Below are positions 49,510-54,630 of a stretch of 56,888 nt of DNA, piece by piece (within the stretch, counting starts at the first letter, position 1; every line of letters begins with the position of its first letter). Location: positions 1 through 56,888 of the IMG/VR virus record IMGVR_UViG_3300046536_000656; one strand, written 5' to 3'. This stretch comes from a virus. The translations under genes and the position numbers were made by a program. The notes under the pieces were generated by a model. That model saw only the letters and a program-made list of their open reading frames with translations, was not told where the DNA came from and searched no databases.

Positions 49510-49725
49510 TTATTCAATATATCCAGCAAGTTCGGCCGTGCAGAACGGACGGTCCGTTCTCTCCAGTTGATACCGGTCGAAAACATCTAACAATTTCCGA
49601 AAGGCAGTACCATTTTCCCTGTCTTCCAATGAGGCAGTAACGAAAATCATAACCGCCGATTCTACACTCTTCCTGAGTAACCGCCGGTGGCGGCGCCTTT
49701 CCGCTCGCGGCTTCTTCTTTCTCAT
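49510..49725 (-). CDS. Small basic protein wedged between two tRNAs
   Basis: 71 codons. ATG 49725 lies one base after the 3' end of tRNA-Val, and the TAA stop touches the 5' end of tRNA-Lys(CTT). The only ribosome-binding-like bases (AGGGG) are the 3' acceptor strand of tRNA-Val. The first 20 residues are very basic (MRKKKPRAERRRHRRLLRKS); the rest is mixed (VMIFVTASLEDREN). Translation would compete with tRNA processing. The exact fit into the gap argues for a real gene, though it could be chance. Confidence 0.5.
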   Translation of the reverse strand: MRKKKPRAERRRHRRLLRKSVESAVMIFVTASLEDRENGTAFRKLLDVFDRYQLERTDRPFCTAELAGYIE

Positions 49726-49726
49726 A

Positions 49727-49799
49727 TAGCCCCTGGAGGCAACGATCCCCCAACCTCCCGGGTGTAGGCCGGGCGCTCTGCCGGTTGAGCTAAGGAGCC
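49727..49799 (-). tRNA. tRNA-Val(TAC), non-canonical
   Basis: Stem CCCGG/CCGGG is perfect; the loop is CCTACAC, so the anticodon is TAC with C at position 33 instead of U. T-loop ATCGTTG (A54, U58). Acceptor GGCTCCT with AGGGGCT (two wobbles). Confidence 0.78.
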
Positions 49800-49806
49800 A
49801 TGTCAA

Positions 49807-49879
49807 AGCCAACGGCCGGCAACGATCCGGCAACATCCGGTTTACAGGACCGGCGTTCTGCCTATTGAACTACGTCGGC
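49807..49879 (-). tRNA. tRNA-Thr(TGT), non-canonical
   Basis: Stem CCGGT/ACCGG with loop CCTGTAA: anticodon TGT, C at position 33. T-loop ATCGTTG (A54, U58). Acceptor GCCGACG with CGTTGGC. Confidence 0.8.
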
Positions 49880-49882
49880 GAA

Positions 49883-49947
49883 GGTCCAGCCAGTCTCCAG
49901 TAACTACCGTCCTAGGACGGCGCTCTACCAGTACATGGGGCCAGACC
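49883..49947 (-). pseudogene. Truncated tRNA-like sequence (65 nt)
   Basis: Spaced like a member of the array. Acceptor GGTCTGG pairs with CTGGACC and the 5' part contains ACTGGTAGAGCG. The D-stem 5' half cannot pair, the anticodon region is a palindrome (CCGTCCTAGGACGG) with no proper 7-base loop, and there is no T-loop consensus. Read as a decayed tRNA; the anticodon cannot be assigned. Confidence 0.55.
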
Positions 49948-49949
49948 AA

Positions 49950-50020
49950 AGCCACAGCCGGGAATTGAACCCGAGTATCTCGCTTACCAAGCGAGTGCCT
50001 TACCACTCGGCCACTGCGGC
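49950..50020 (-). tRNA. tRNA-Thr(GGT)
   Basis: Anticodon loop TTGGTAA in stem CTCGC/GCGAG, acceptor GCCGCAG with CTGTGGC, T-loop TTCAATT. Confidence 0.9.
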
Positions 50021-50023
50021 GAA

Positions 50024-50096
50024 AGCCAGCGGGGAGAATCGGACTCCCGACCTGTGCGTTACGAGTGCACTGCTCTACCAATTGAGCTACGCCGGC
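50024..50096 (-). tRNA. tRNA-Thr(CGT)
   Basis: Anticodon loop CTCGTAA; pair 31-39 is A-C. Acceptor GCCGGCG with CGCTGGC, T-loop TCCGATT (C55). Confidence 0.87.
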
Positions 50097-50099
50097 AAA

Positions 50100-50171
50100 T
50101 TGCCCCGGGGAGAATTGGACTCCCGACCCTTGGCTTATGAGACCAGTGCTCTACCTCTGAGCTACGGGGCG
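50100..50171 (-). tRNA. tRNA-Met(CAT), initiator-like acceptor
   Basis: Anticodon loop CTCATAA. First base C faces A72 (unpaired), the mark of bacterial initiator tRNAs, with A73. It lacks the three G-C pairs of the initiator anticodon stem and has an elongator-like C11-G24 pair. T-loop TCCAATT (C55). First tRNA of the long cluster. Confidence 0.82.
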
Positions 50172-50173
50172 AC

Positions 50174-50210
50174 AAAAAGAAAGGCCGAAACCTTGTTCGG
50201 GTTTCGGCCT
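50174..50210 (-). terminator. Terminator-like hairpin directly before the tRNA cluster
   Basis: Minus-strand AGGCCGAAACC and GGTTTCGGCCT make a perfect 11-bp stem with a 7-base loop, then TTCTTTTTG, ending 2 bases before tRNA-Met. It lies between the promoter at 50399-50426 and the tRNAs, so it must be read through or act as an attenuator or leader-RNA terminator. Confidence 0.75.
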
Positions 50211-50398
50211 GGACTTTCCGGATTTTGCTGTCTGCTTATCCGGTAACCCCAGGCACGCGCGTACCCATGATATTTCGATCATGAGTGCGTTCGACCTGGT
50301 GTTTAAAAGACATAAGTATCTCGTATAATTGCCGACGGCCAGCGGTCTGACCGTCAGAGCAGAAAGGCATTTCAGAACATCAACACAAGTAGATTCTG
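50211..50398 (-). ncRNA. Leader of the long tRNA cluster / candidate small RNA
   Basis: About 190 bases between promoter and terminator hairpin, without a credible open frame. Contains CATGAT...ATCATG and GACGGTC...GACCGTC-type inverted repeats. It could be a short RNA of about 190-220 nt ended by the hairpin or an attenuating leader of the tRNA operon. It is supported only by the order of promoter, structured stretch and terminator. Confidence 0.35.
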
Positions 50399-50426
50399 AT
50401 TATCCACAACTCGTGCTGGCTGTCAA
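50399..50426 (-). promoter_or_regulatory. Sigma-70 promoter of the long tRNA cluster
   Basis: TTGACA (perfect -35) and GATAAT (-10) are 16 bases apart on the minus strand. The bases around the -10 box (TGGATAATCAGA) are the same as in the promoter at 51695-51722, in front of the second tRNA cluster. Confidence 0.7.
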
Positions 50427-50428
50427 GC

Positions 50429-50450
50429 GCTTCCTAATATTTTAGGAAGC
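50429..50450 (-). repeat. Inverted repeat after gene 50450-51070
   Basis: GCTTCCTAA and TTAGGAAGC, 9 bp each, with a 4-base loop. It starts at the stop codon and is directly followed by the -35 box of the tRNA promoter. No T-run, so an RNA-stabilising hairpin or an operator is as likely as a terminator. Confidence 0.5.
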
Positions 50451-51070
50451 TACGCTGCTTCCGGCAACGCGGCTCCCGCTTTCTTCCCGTACTTCCGAAT
50501 GATCAACTTCTCGATGACCGCGCGTTCATCGTCCTTCGCGACCTCGAGCAGCCCGGCCAGAAACATCTTGGTCGTCCGCGGCAGGTATTCGGTCACCCGC
50601 TTCTTCCGCTTGGCCTTCCGGATCCCCGCCCGTTCTTCGTACGCCCGGATGGCGGCGGTTATCCGCTTGCCGGCGCGGGAGTCGTACTTGCCGCCTCCAT
50701 CTTCAATGTCATCCGGGTTGCGTCCACAGAGCGCGACGATCAGACGCCGACGGGGCGTCAACGACGGATCCGGAATCTCCAGTTGGTTTCGGCCGGCCAT
50801 CAGTTCGACAAACTTGGCCTGGATCTCCGACTCCGCCTGGAAATACAGCCAATAGATTTCGCCGGCCAGCCACTGCCCGCCCTCGTGCTCCCGGTCGGCC
50901 GCAACCCAACGCTCGACGAATGTCAGGACATTCGGGTCGACGATCCGGTGCGCGTCCGGCTTTCGCGCCCCTAGTTTCTGAACTAAGCGTACGACCTTCT
51001 GATCGCCAAGAATGATCTGCTGTTTCGGCAGATGGATCGCCCTCGGCCGTACTCCCTCTTTAGTACTCAT
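50450..51070 (-). CDS. Hypothetical protein between the two tRNA clusters
   Basis: 206 residues from ATG 51070 with GGAGG 5 bases before it. Charged and helical; basic region RAGIRKAKRKKRVTEYLPRT at about 150-170 and SLTPRRRLIVAL earlier. No family recognised. A perfect 18-bp palindrome lies just upstream of its ribosome-binding site, so it may be autoregulated. Gap 51100-51219 holds an 8-bp hairpin (TCTGTCGG/CCGACAGA) and two AAATAGGG copies, no gene. Confidence 0.6.
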   Translation of the reverse strand: MSTKEGVRPRAIHLPKQQIILGDQKVVRLVQKLGARKPDAHRIVDPNVLTFVERWVAADREHEGGQWLAGEIYWLYFQAESEIQAKFVELMAGRNQLEIPDPSLTPRRRLIVALCGRNPDDIEDGGGKYDSRAGKRITAAIRAYEERAGIRKAKRKKRVTEYLPRTTKMFLAGLLEVAKDDERAVIEKLIIRKYGKKAGAALPEAA

Positions 51071-51081
51071 ATGGTCCTCCA

Positions 51082-51099
51082 AGTTTAATTAATTAAACT
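51082..51099. promoter_or_regulatory. Perfect AT-rich palindrome (operator candidate)
   Basis: AGTTTAATTAATTAAACT, 18 bp, perfectly symmetric, between a TATAGT -10-like box and the GGAGG of gene 50450-51070. Similar half-sites (AGTTTA...TAAACT) occur at 54630-54651, and AATTAAACTT at 42276. Confidence 0.5.
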
Positions 51100-51219
51100 A
51101 TACTAAAAGGCTAGAACGGAAGACATAGGCGTGTCTGTCGGTCTGTGTCCGACAGAGTACTTAGGGCGGAGTAGGGCAGAAACGTGGTTGAAATAGGGTC
51201 AAATAGGGCTGAAACGCGA

Positions 51220-51308
51220 CACGGACGGCGCGATTCGAACGCGCAGCGCGACCATTACGGTCAACCGGTTTTGGAGACCGGTGCTTTCAACCATTCAGCC
51301 ACGTCCGT
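51220..51308 (-). tRNA. Class II tRNA with CCA anticodon (Trp/Ser chimera)
   Basis: 89 nt. Acceptor ACGGACG with CGTCCGT (A1-U72), discriminator G. The D-arm GCTGAATGGTTGAAAGC is serine-like. The anticodon arm CCGGT-CTCCAAA-ACCGG is the same as in bacterial tRNA-Trp. The variable arm is long (20 nt, TGACC...GGTC paired) as in Ser, where Trp tRNAs have 5 nt. T-arm GCGCG-TTCGAAT-CGCGC. Anticodon CCA reads UGG. Trp identity elements (CCA, G73, A1-U72) and the Ser element (long variable arm) are both present. Confidence 0.85.
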
Positions 51309-51312
51309 AAAG

Positions 51313-51385
51313 TACCCTCGGCACGACTTGAACGCGCAACCCTGCCGGTAGAAACGGCTCGCTCTTTCCGTTGAGCTACGAGGGC
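51313..51385 (-). tRNA. tRNA-Arg(TCT)
   Basis: Loop TTTCTAC, stem of four pairs plus an A-A, T-loop TTCAAGT, acceptor GCCCTCG with CGAGGGT, discriminator A. Confidence 0.83.
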
Positions 51386-51389
51386 AAAG

Positions 51390-51462
51390 TAGACCTCCCG
51401 AGAGTCGAACTCGGCGCCTCCGCATTGCAAGTGCGGCGCTCTCCCAGATGAGCTAGAGGCCC
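51390..51462 (-). tRNA. tRNA-Ala(TGC)
   Basis: Anticodon loop CTTGCAA in stem CCGCA/TGCGG, T-loop TTCGACT, acceptor GGGCCTC with GAGGTCT (two wobbles), discriminator A. Confidence 0.88.
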
Positions 51463-51469
51463 AGACAAG

Positions 51470-51541
51470 TAGGGATGTGGAGAATCGAACTCCAGAAAGC
51501 CGGTGCCCAAGACCGGAGCCATACCACTTGGCGACATCCCT
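51470..51541 (-). tRNA. tRNA-Pro(TGG)
   Basis: Anticodon loop CTTGGGC in stem CCGGT/ACCGG, acceptor AGGGATG with CATCCCT, T-loop TTCGATT. First tRNA of the short cluster. Confidence 0.9.
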
Positions 51542-51546
51542 AAAGC

Positions 51547-51573
51547 AAAAAAAAGACCAGCGGTTTCCGCTGG
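51547..51573 (-). terminator. Terminator-like hairpin directly before the short tRNA cluster
   Basis: CCAGCGG and CCGCTGG with a 3-base loop, then T-C and eight T on the minus strand: a textbook intrinsic terminator. It ends 5 bases before tRNA-Pro and lies downstream of the promoter at 51695-51722, the same layout as at 50174-50210. Confidence 0.8.
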
Positions 51574-51690
51574 CCTGGGCGATCGTTTTGTAGGGGCAGC
51601 CTACATAACGCCTCCCTGGCTAACGGTCGGCCACGGTCTCGCGGCTGCCGCTGGTACTGTCTGAGTGGAGAATGATGTGAACATGTCGGA
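51574..51690 (-). ncRNA. Leader of the short tRNA cluster / candidate small RNA
   Basis: About 115 bases between promoter and terminator with the hairpin GTAGG...CCTAC and a GC-rich GCGGCAGCCGC stem. No credible open frame. Either an attenuating leader or an independent RNA ending at the hairpin. Confidence 0.35.
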
Positions 51691-51694
51691 TCTG

Positions 51695-51722
51695 ATTATC
51701 CATAAGTGGAGAGGAAGTGCAA
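51695..51722 (-). promoter_or_regulatory. Sigma-70 promoter of the short tRNA cluster
   Basis: TTGCAC and GATAAT 16 bases apart on the minus strand; TGGATAATCAGA is shared with the promoter at 50399-50426. Confidence 0.65.
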
Positions 51723-51725
51723 GCC

Positions 51726-51764
51726 AAAAGCAAACGGCGACCCGGGTTTCCCCGGATCGCCGTT
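51726..51764 (-). terminator. Intrinsic terminator
   Basis: A 14-bp stem around AACGGCGA.CCGGG, loop GAAA, with one position that pairs only as G-U on the minus strand, then TTTGCTTTT. It ends the transcript from 51887-55892 or from the promoter at 51878-51906, just before the next promoter. Confidence 0.8.
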
Positions 51765-51871
51765 CCCAGTCGACTGTTTACTCTAGCGTGGTTTTAAATT
51801 GCGGCGGCGTTAATTGAAAACGCTATCTTCTGGTTATGAGCCAGACGGGCTACCGGCACCCTCCAGCCGCG
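51765..51871 (-). ncRNA. Candidate small RNA after gene 51887
   Basis: A third promoter, short stretch and terminator set: TTGACA/TAAATT (51878-51906), about 105 bases with a GGCT...AGCC stem, then the 51726-51764 hairpin. No credible open frame. The stretch could equally be the 3' untranslated end of the operon. Confidence 0.3.
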
Positions 51872-51877
51872 ATTAAA

Positions 51878-51906
51878 AATTTAACATCAAGTGTTCCGGC
51901 TGTCAA
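51878..51906 (-). promoter_or_regulatory. Possible sigma-70 promoter
   Basis: Perfect TTGACA and TAAATT with 17-base spacing on the minus strand; the -35 box lies inside the 3' end of gene 51887-52108. Confidence 0.35.
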
Positions 51907-52108
51907 CAGTCGGAATGATAGTCACCGCTCCAGCCTTGTCGTACGAAAGCCGCAGAAGGCGGTAAGGTTCATCGCGGCGCCCATCATTACCCTCAAAGCA
52001 GTACAGACACCACAACTCGTAGCGCTTATTCCCGTCGATCACCTGATGGAAGATTTCCTTCGGATGAATCGCGTAATGCGCGCCGCACTGAGGACAGAAG
52101 AAATTCAT
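51887..52108 (-). CDS. Small zinc-ribbon protein
   Basis: 73 residues: CPQC (5-8) and CLYC (34-37) form a ribbon; 'CPQCGAHYAIHPKEIFHQVI' resembles small phage zinc proteins. ATG overlaps the upstream stop. Last gene of the leftward operon 51.9-55.9 kb. Confidence 0.65.
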   Translation of the reverse strand: MNFFCPQCGAHYAIHPKEIFHQVIDGNKRYELWCLYCFEGNDGRRDEPYRLLRLSYDKAGAVTIIPTVDSRNT

Positions 52109-52326
52109 CGATCGTGCTTGTCATGCCAGTCGAGGTTAGCCGGCTGTGGCGACGAACTACAGAGCGTCATCACGGATCCTGGACCAGTCGGCCCTGTTAT
52201 CATCGGCTGTCCGTATTTACATTCACTGCAGATAAATTGATCTCCCTCACGAAAGAGATGGATAGTCTTCGTATGGCATTTCGGACATCTAGTTGCGTTG
52301 TCTTTACGCCTCTTGCCTCTTTTCAC
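52105..52326 (-). CDS. Small zinc-ribbon protein
   Basis: 73 residues from GTG 52326, which overlaps the stop of the HNH gene (GTGA); longer frames run through that gene. Basic start (KRGKRRKDN), then CPKC and CSEC as a ribbon (TRCPKCHTKTIHLF... FICSECKYG). Function unknown. Confidence 0.65.
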   Translation of the reverse strand: MKRGKRRKDNATRCPKCHTKTIHLFREGDQFICSECKYGQPMITGPTGPGSVMTLCSSSPQPANLDWHDKHDR

Positions 52327-52697
52327 CGCGGCAACCTCGCGGGATCCAACTCGCCAGAACGTACCTGATCGAGCGACGCCCAGCGCGCGCGCAGCCCGTC
52401 GACCGACAGATCGTCCTCGTCCTCGAGCAACAACGGCCCCTTCTTGTGATTGCAATTCCAGCAGGCGAGGACGGTATTCAGGATCGTCCGGCGCCCGCCG
52501 TGCACGAGCGGGACAACTTCATCGATCGTCGCCTGGTCGAACTTCAAGAGTTTCCCGCAGTACCGGCACATCCCGTTGTCGCGGCGATACAGCCGCTGCT
52601 TCAGCCGGCGCTGACTCGTCCGCGGTCGCCGAGTGCCCTTAACCTGGCGCTCGAACGCCCAGAGTTCTAAGACTGCGTTAGTGAAAAATCCAAACAT
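52323..52697 (-). CDS. HNH endonuclease
   Basis: 124 residues from ATG 52697 (CGGAG 5 bases upstream). The HNH core is LYRRDNGMCRYCGKLL, then IDEVVPLVHGG and NTVLACWNCNHKKG: both structural CxxC pairs and the Asn/His-containing end are present, while the first catalytic His of 'DHV' is replaced by Glu-Val-Val. Either a variant active site or an inactive member. The N-terminus overlaps the upstream PD-(D/E)XK gene by 31 bases. HNH proteins near terminases aid packaging; here it sits in an accessory operon. Confidence 0.78.
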   Translation of the reverse strand: MFGFFTNAVLELWAFERQVKGTRRPRTSQRRLKQRLYRRDNGMCRYCGKLLKFDQATIDEVVPLVHGGRRTILNTVLACWNCNHKKGPLLLEDEDDLSVDGLRARWASLDQVRSGELDPARLPR

Positions 52698-53209
52698 GCC
52701 AACTCCGATATCTCGCGAACCAGTTTGCCGCGGCCAGTAGGGAAGGGTCTCATCATCGCCTGAGTGACCGCCGGCTGATCGTTGTACCTTGCGGGGTGCA
52801 TGTAATGCTTCGCATCCCAGTTTGCCCGGGAAATCCAGCAACGGACCTCAACCCCTCGAGGGCCGACGATCGTCAGAGCACCGTAGTCCGCCTTCAGCGT
52901 CGATTCAGGTTTGAGGCCGAAGTACCCAGTCCAATACTTCGTTCCCTTAACCTCCCAGTGTAGGCCGGTCGGTCCAACGATATCCCATCCTGGATCCGGT
53001 ACCTTCTTCCCGTTGTAGCGATCTTCCAGCCAGACGCCACCAAGGAATTGCCAGGCAGCCCATTCCCCGCGGACACCCTCTTGGTTCACCTGGAGATTCG
53101 TGCGAGACTTATCTTTCTTCATACTGTTTTCTTCAGTATGCGACTGGTCGCGTAGGAATGCGCGGCGGTCCAGATACTCCAACCATTCCGGCGTGTATTC
53201 GTAGAACAT
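52667..53209 (-). CDS. PD-(D/E)XK nuclease-like protein
   Basis: 180 residues. The core VPDPGWDIVGPTGLHWEVKG has the Asp...Glu-x-Lys arrangement of the PD-(D/E)XK fold (D-I-V... W-E-V-K-G-T), with a preceding helix (VRGEWAAWQFLGG) that would carry the usual upstream Glu. An internal start at Met30 (53122) coincides with an inverted repeat CATACTG...CAGTATG. Possible restriction or host-DNA nuclease; substrate unknown. Confidence 0.6.
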   Translation of the reverse strand: MFYEYTPEWLEYLDRRAFLRDQSHTEENSMKKDKSRTNLQVNQEGVRGEWAAWQFLGGVWLEDRYNGKKVPDPGWDIVGPTGLHWEVKGTKYWTGYFGLKPESTLKADYGALTIVGPRGVEVRCWISRANWDAKHYMHPARYNDQPAVTQAMMRPFPTGRGKLVREISELACLDFSLTQS

Positions 53210-53230
53210 GACTACGCTGTAGCCGCGCGC

Positions 53231-53623
53231 TCAGAACGGCATCCGGGTTGGAAGTTCGACAATCCACGCCCATGCCCGTCGGTACCACCGGGACTCCCGG
53301 CGGCGAGTTCGCTCGTTCAGGTCGGCGATCAGGCGATCCAGGTCTCCCTGCATGGCCCTCTGTGTGGCGCGTTGCTCTTTAGCTACCGCGGTTGCATGTG
53401 CGGACAGCGCGAGCATCTTCCCCTCCAGCCCGACAACGATCGTGGCCATCCGGCCATTCTGCGCGTTGATGAACTGCATCAGGTCGTCGCGTACGAAGAT
53501 GATTCGCTCGCCCAGCGCAATCCCATCATCGGCCGCGCTCGTGCTGCCCTTGCGCGCTTCCCAGTCGAGCGGGACCTTCGATGCGACTACTTCCTCTTTC
53601 GTCTTTTTTTTCCGTTCAGCCAT
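53231..53623 (-). CDS. Helical hypothetical protein
   Basis: 130 residues from ATG 53623 (GTG 53626 possible). Basic start (AERKKKTKEEVV), a long amphipathic helix (AKEQRATQRAMQGDLDRLIA, DLNERTRRRES) and a Trp-rich C-terminus (RWYRRAWAWIVELP) that may touch a membrane. No family recognised. Confidence 0.55.
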   Translation of the reverse strand: MAERKKKTKEEVVASKVPLDWEARKGSTSAADDGIALGERIIFVRDDLMQFINAQNGRMATIVVGLEGKMLALSAHATAVAKEQRATQRAMQGDLDRLIADLNERTRRRESRWYRRAWAWIVELPTRMPF

Positions 53624-53970
53624 CACTTTACCTCGTATTCAGTTTCTGCCGCGTACCGGTCATGGAAATACGATCCGACTTTCCCTAGATCGATCCGCTT
53701 CGAGCCGGCCGAGGAGCAGCAGGCGCAGCCGACCATACCGGAATCTTTCTCGGTCGCCCAGCAGCACGACGGTAACGGTTCGTCCTCGTGCTTACAAAAC
53801 TCCTCGTCCGAGTGCCAGTGCAGGCAGGTGTAGCCATGGCCATTGCCTGGCTGGTTCCCACACCAGTTTGCGCTTCCCTCTTTGGACGTGCAGTACTTCG
53901 GGGCGCGATAGCCAGCGGCCGGGCCGACGACGACGAGTGCAATCCAGGCGAGGAAGAGCAGTCGTCTCAT
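53623..53970 (-). CDS. Sec-exported cysteine-rich protein
   Basis: 115 residues. Signal peptide MRRLLFLAWIALVVVGPAAG, cut near residue 20. The mature part has about ten cysteines (YCTSKEGSANWC, TCLHWHSDEEFC, SCCWATEKDS, GCACCSS), suggesting disulfide bonding or metal binding in the periplasm or outside. No family known. Its gene overlaps both neighbours by a few bases (TGATG, ATGA). Confidence 0.65.
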   Translation of the reverse strand: MRRLLFLAWIALVVVGPAAGYRAPKYCTSKEGSANWCGNQPGNGHGYTCLHWHSDEEFCKHEDEPLPSCCWATEKDSGMVGCACCSSAGSKRIDLGKVGSYFHDRYAAETEYEVK

Positions 53971-54344
53971 GATGTAATTCCTCCATCAAGTAAGTCACGT
54001 CTTCGGACGTATGAACCAAGGTATGGGTAGTTAACCAGGTAACCAGTTCGCCAATTCATACGCCGCCACTCCGCAAGCCATTCGGCTGTCGCGCGATGTA
54101 GTGAGTGCAGGCTGACAAAGCATGGCCCATCGGAATGCTCCTTCTCCACGTGCTCGATCATACCGCGCAGACTCATCGTCTTGTATCTCCAGTCGCCGCG
54201 GAGGTACGGAATCAATACGTTTGTTTTCAGAATTCCAGGGTCCTGATTAAACTTATACTGGCAGAGTCGGCAGACGAGGGTCACGCGCGACGTATAGAAG
54301 GCTGCAACTCCGTCCGGTTCCTGATACTGGAACCAACGCTTCAC
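53967..54344 (-). CDS. C2H2-type zinc-binding hypothetical protein
   Basis: 125 residues. CRLC (25-28) plus MIEHVEKEH (His-x4-His, about 63-70) form a likely C2H2 site. The rest is aromatic and basic. Probably a small DNA- or RNA-binding protein; unproven. Confidence 0.55.
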   Translation of the reverse strand: MKRWFQYQEPDGVAAFYTSRVTLVCRLCQYKFNQDPGILKTNVLIPYLRGDWRYKTMSLRGMIEHVEKEHSDGPCFVSLHSLHRATAEWLAEWRRMNWRTGYLVNYPYLGSYVRRRDLLDGGITS

Positions 54345-54586
54345 GAGACGCTCCCGCGATTCTCAACCAACGCCCAGATCTGGCGGATCGTCGGGTCGTC
54401 ACCCAGGTCGTGCCACTCCTCATCCGAGATCTCCGTCTTACTCGCTTCCTCGAGCGCGAGTACCAACTCGACAAAGTCCAGGCTGTCGGCGCCGAGGTCG
54501 CTATCCAAACGCAGGTCGAGGCTGGCCGGTAGTTCGTCCAGACCGAGCGTGTTCTGCACGACGGCAAGAAAATTTGCGTATTCCAT
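54341..54586 (-). CDS. Acyl carrier protein
   Basis: 81 residues. LGADSLDFVELVLALEE (about 32-48) contains the Gly-Ala-Asp-Ser-Leu-Asp phosphopantetheine site (Ser35). The acidic helices before and after it, and the overall length, match bacterial AcpP. Loading needs the host's phosphopantetheinyl transferase; none is seen here. No fatty-acid or polyketide enzyme is near, so it may act on host acyl metabolism or on lipid or toxin acylation. Promoter at 54602-54630. Confidence 0.88.
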   Translation of the reverse strand: MEYANFLAVVQNTLGLDELPASLDLRLDSDLGADSLDFVELVLALEEASKTEISDEEWHDLGDDPTIRQIWALVENRGSVS

Positions 54587-54601
54587 CAGACCCCCGCGCG
54601 C

Positions 54602-54630
54602 ATTTTCTAACCAAACGCGCGGGAGGTCAA
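54602..54630 (-). promoter_or_regulatory. Sigma-70-like promoter of the acyl carrier gene
   Basis: TTGACC and GAAAAT 17 bases apart on the minus strand; GGGGGT ribosome-binding bases precede ATG 54586. The inverted repeat AGTTTA...TAAACT (54630-54651) lies directly upstream of the -35 box. Confidence 0.5.

Noticed and set aside
49883-49947. Functional tRNA-Pro(AGG) or tRNA-Leu(TAG) at this place
   Set aside because: D-stem, anticodon stem and T-arm cannot be formed together in 65 nt; treated as decayed.
47239-50246. Many open frames of 60-115 codons across the tRNA array, both strands
   Set aside because: They run through tRNA genes and owe their length to GC-rich tRNA sequence; only 49510-49725 lies between tRNAs.
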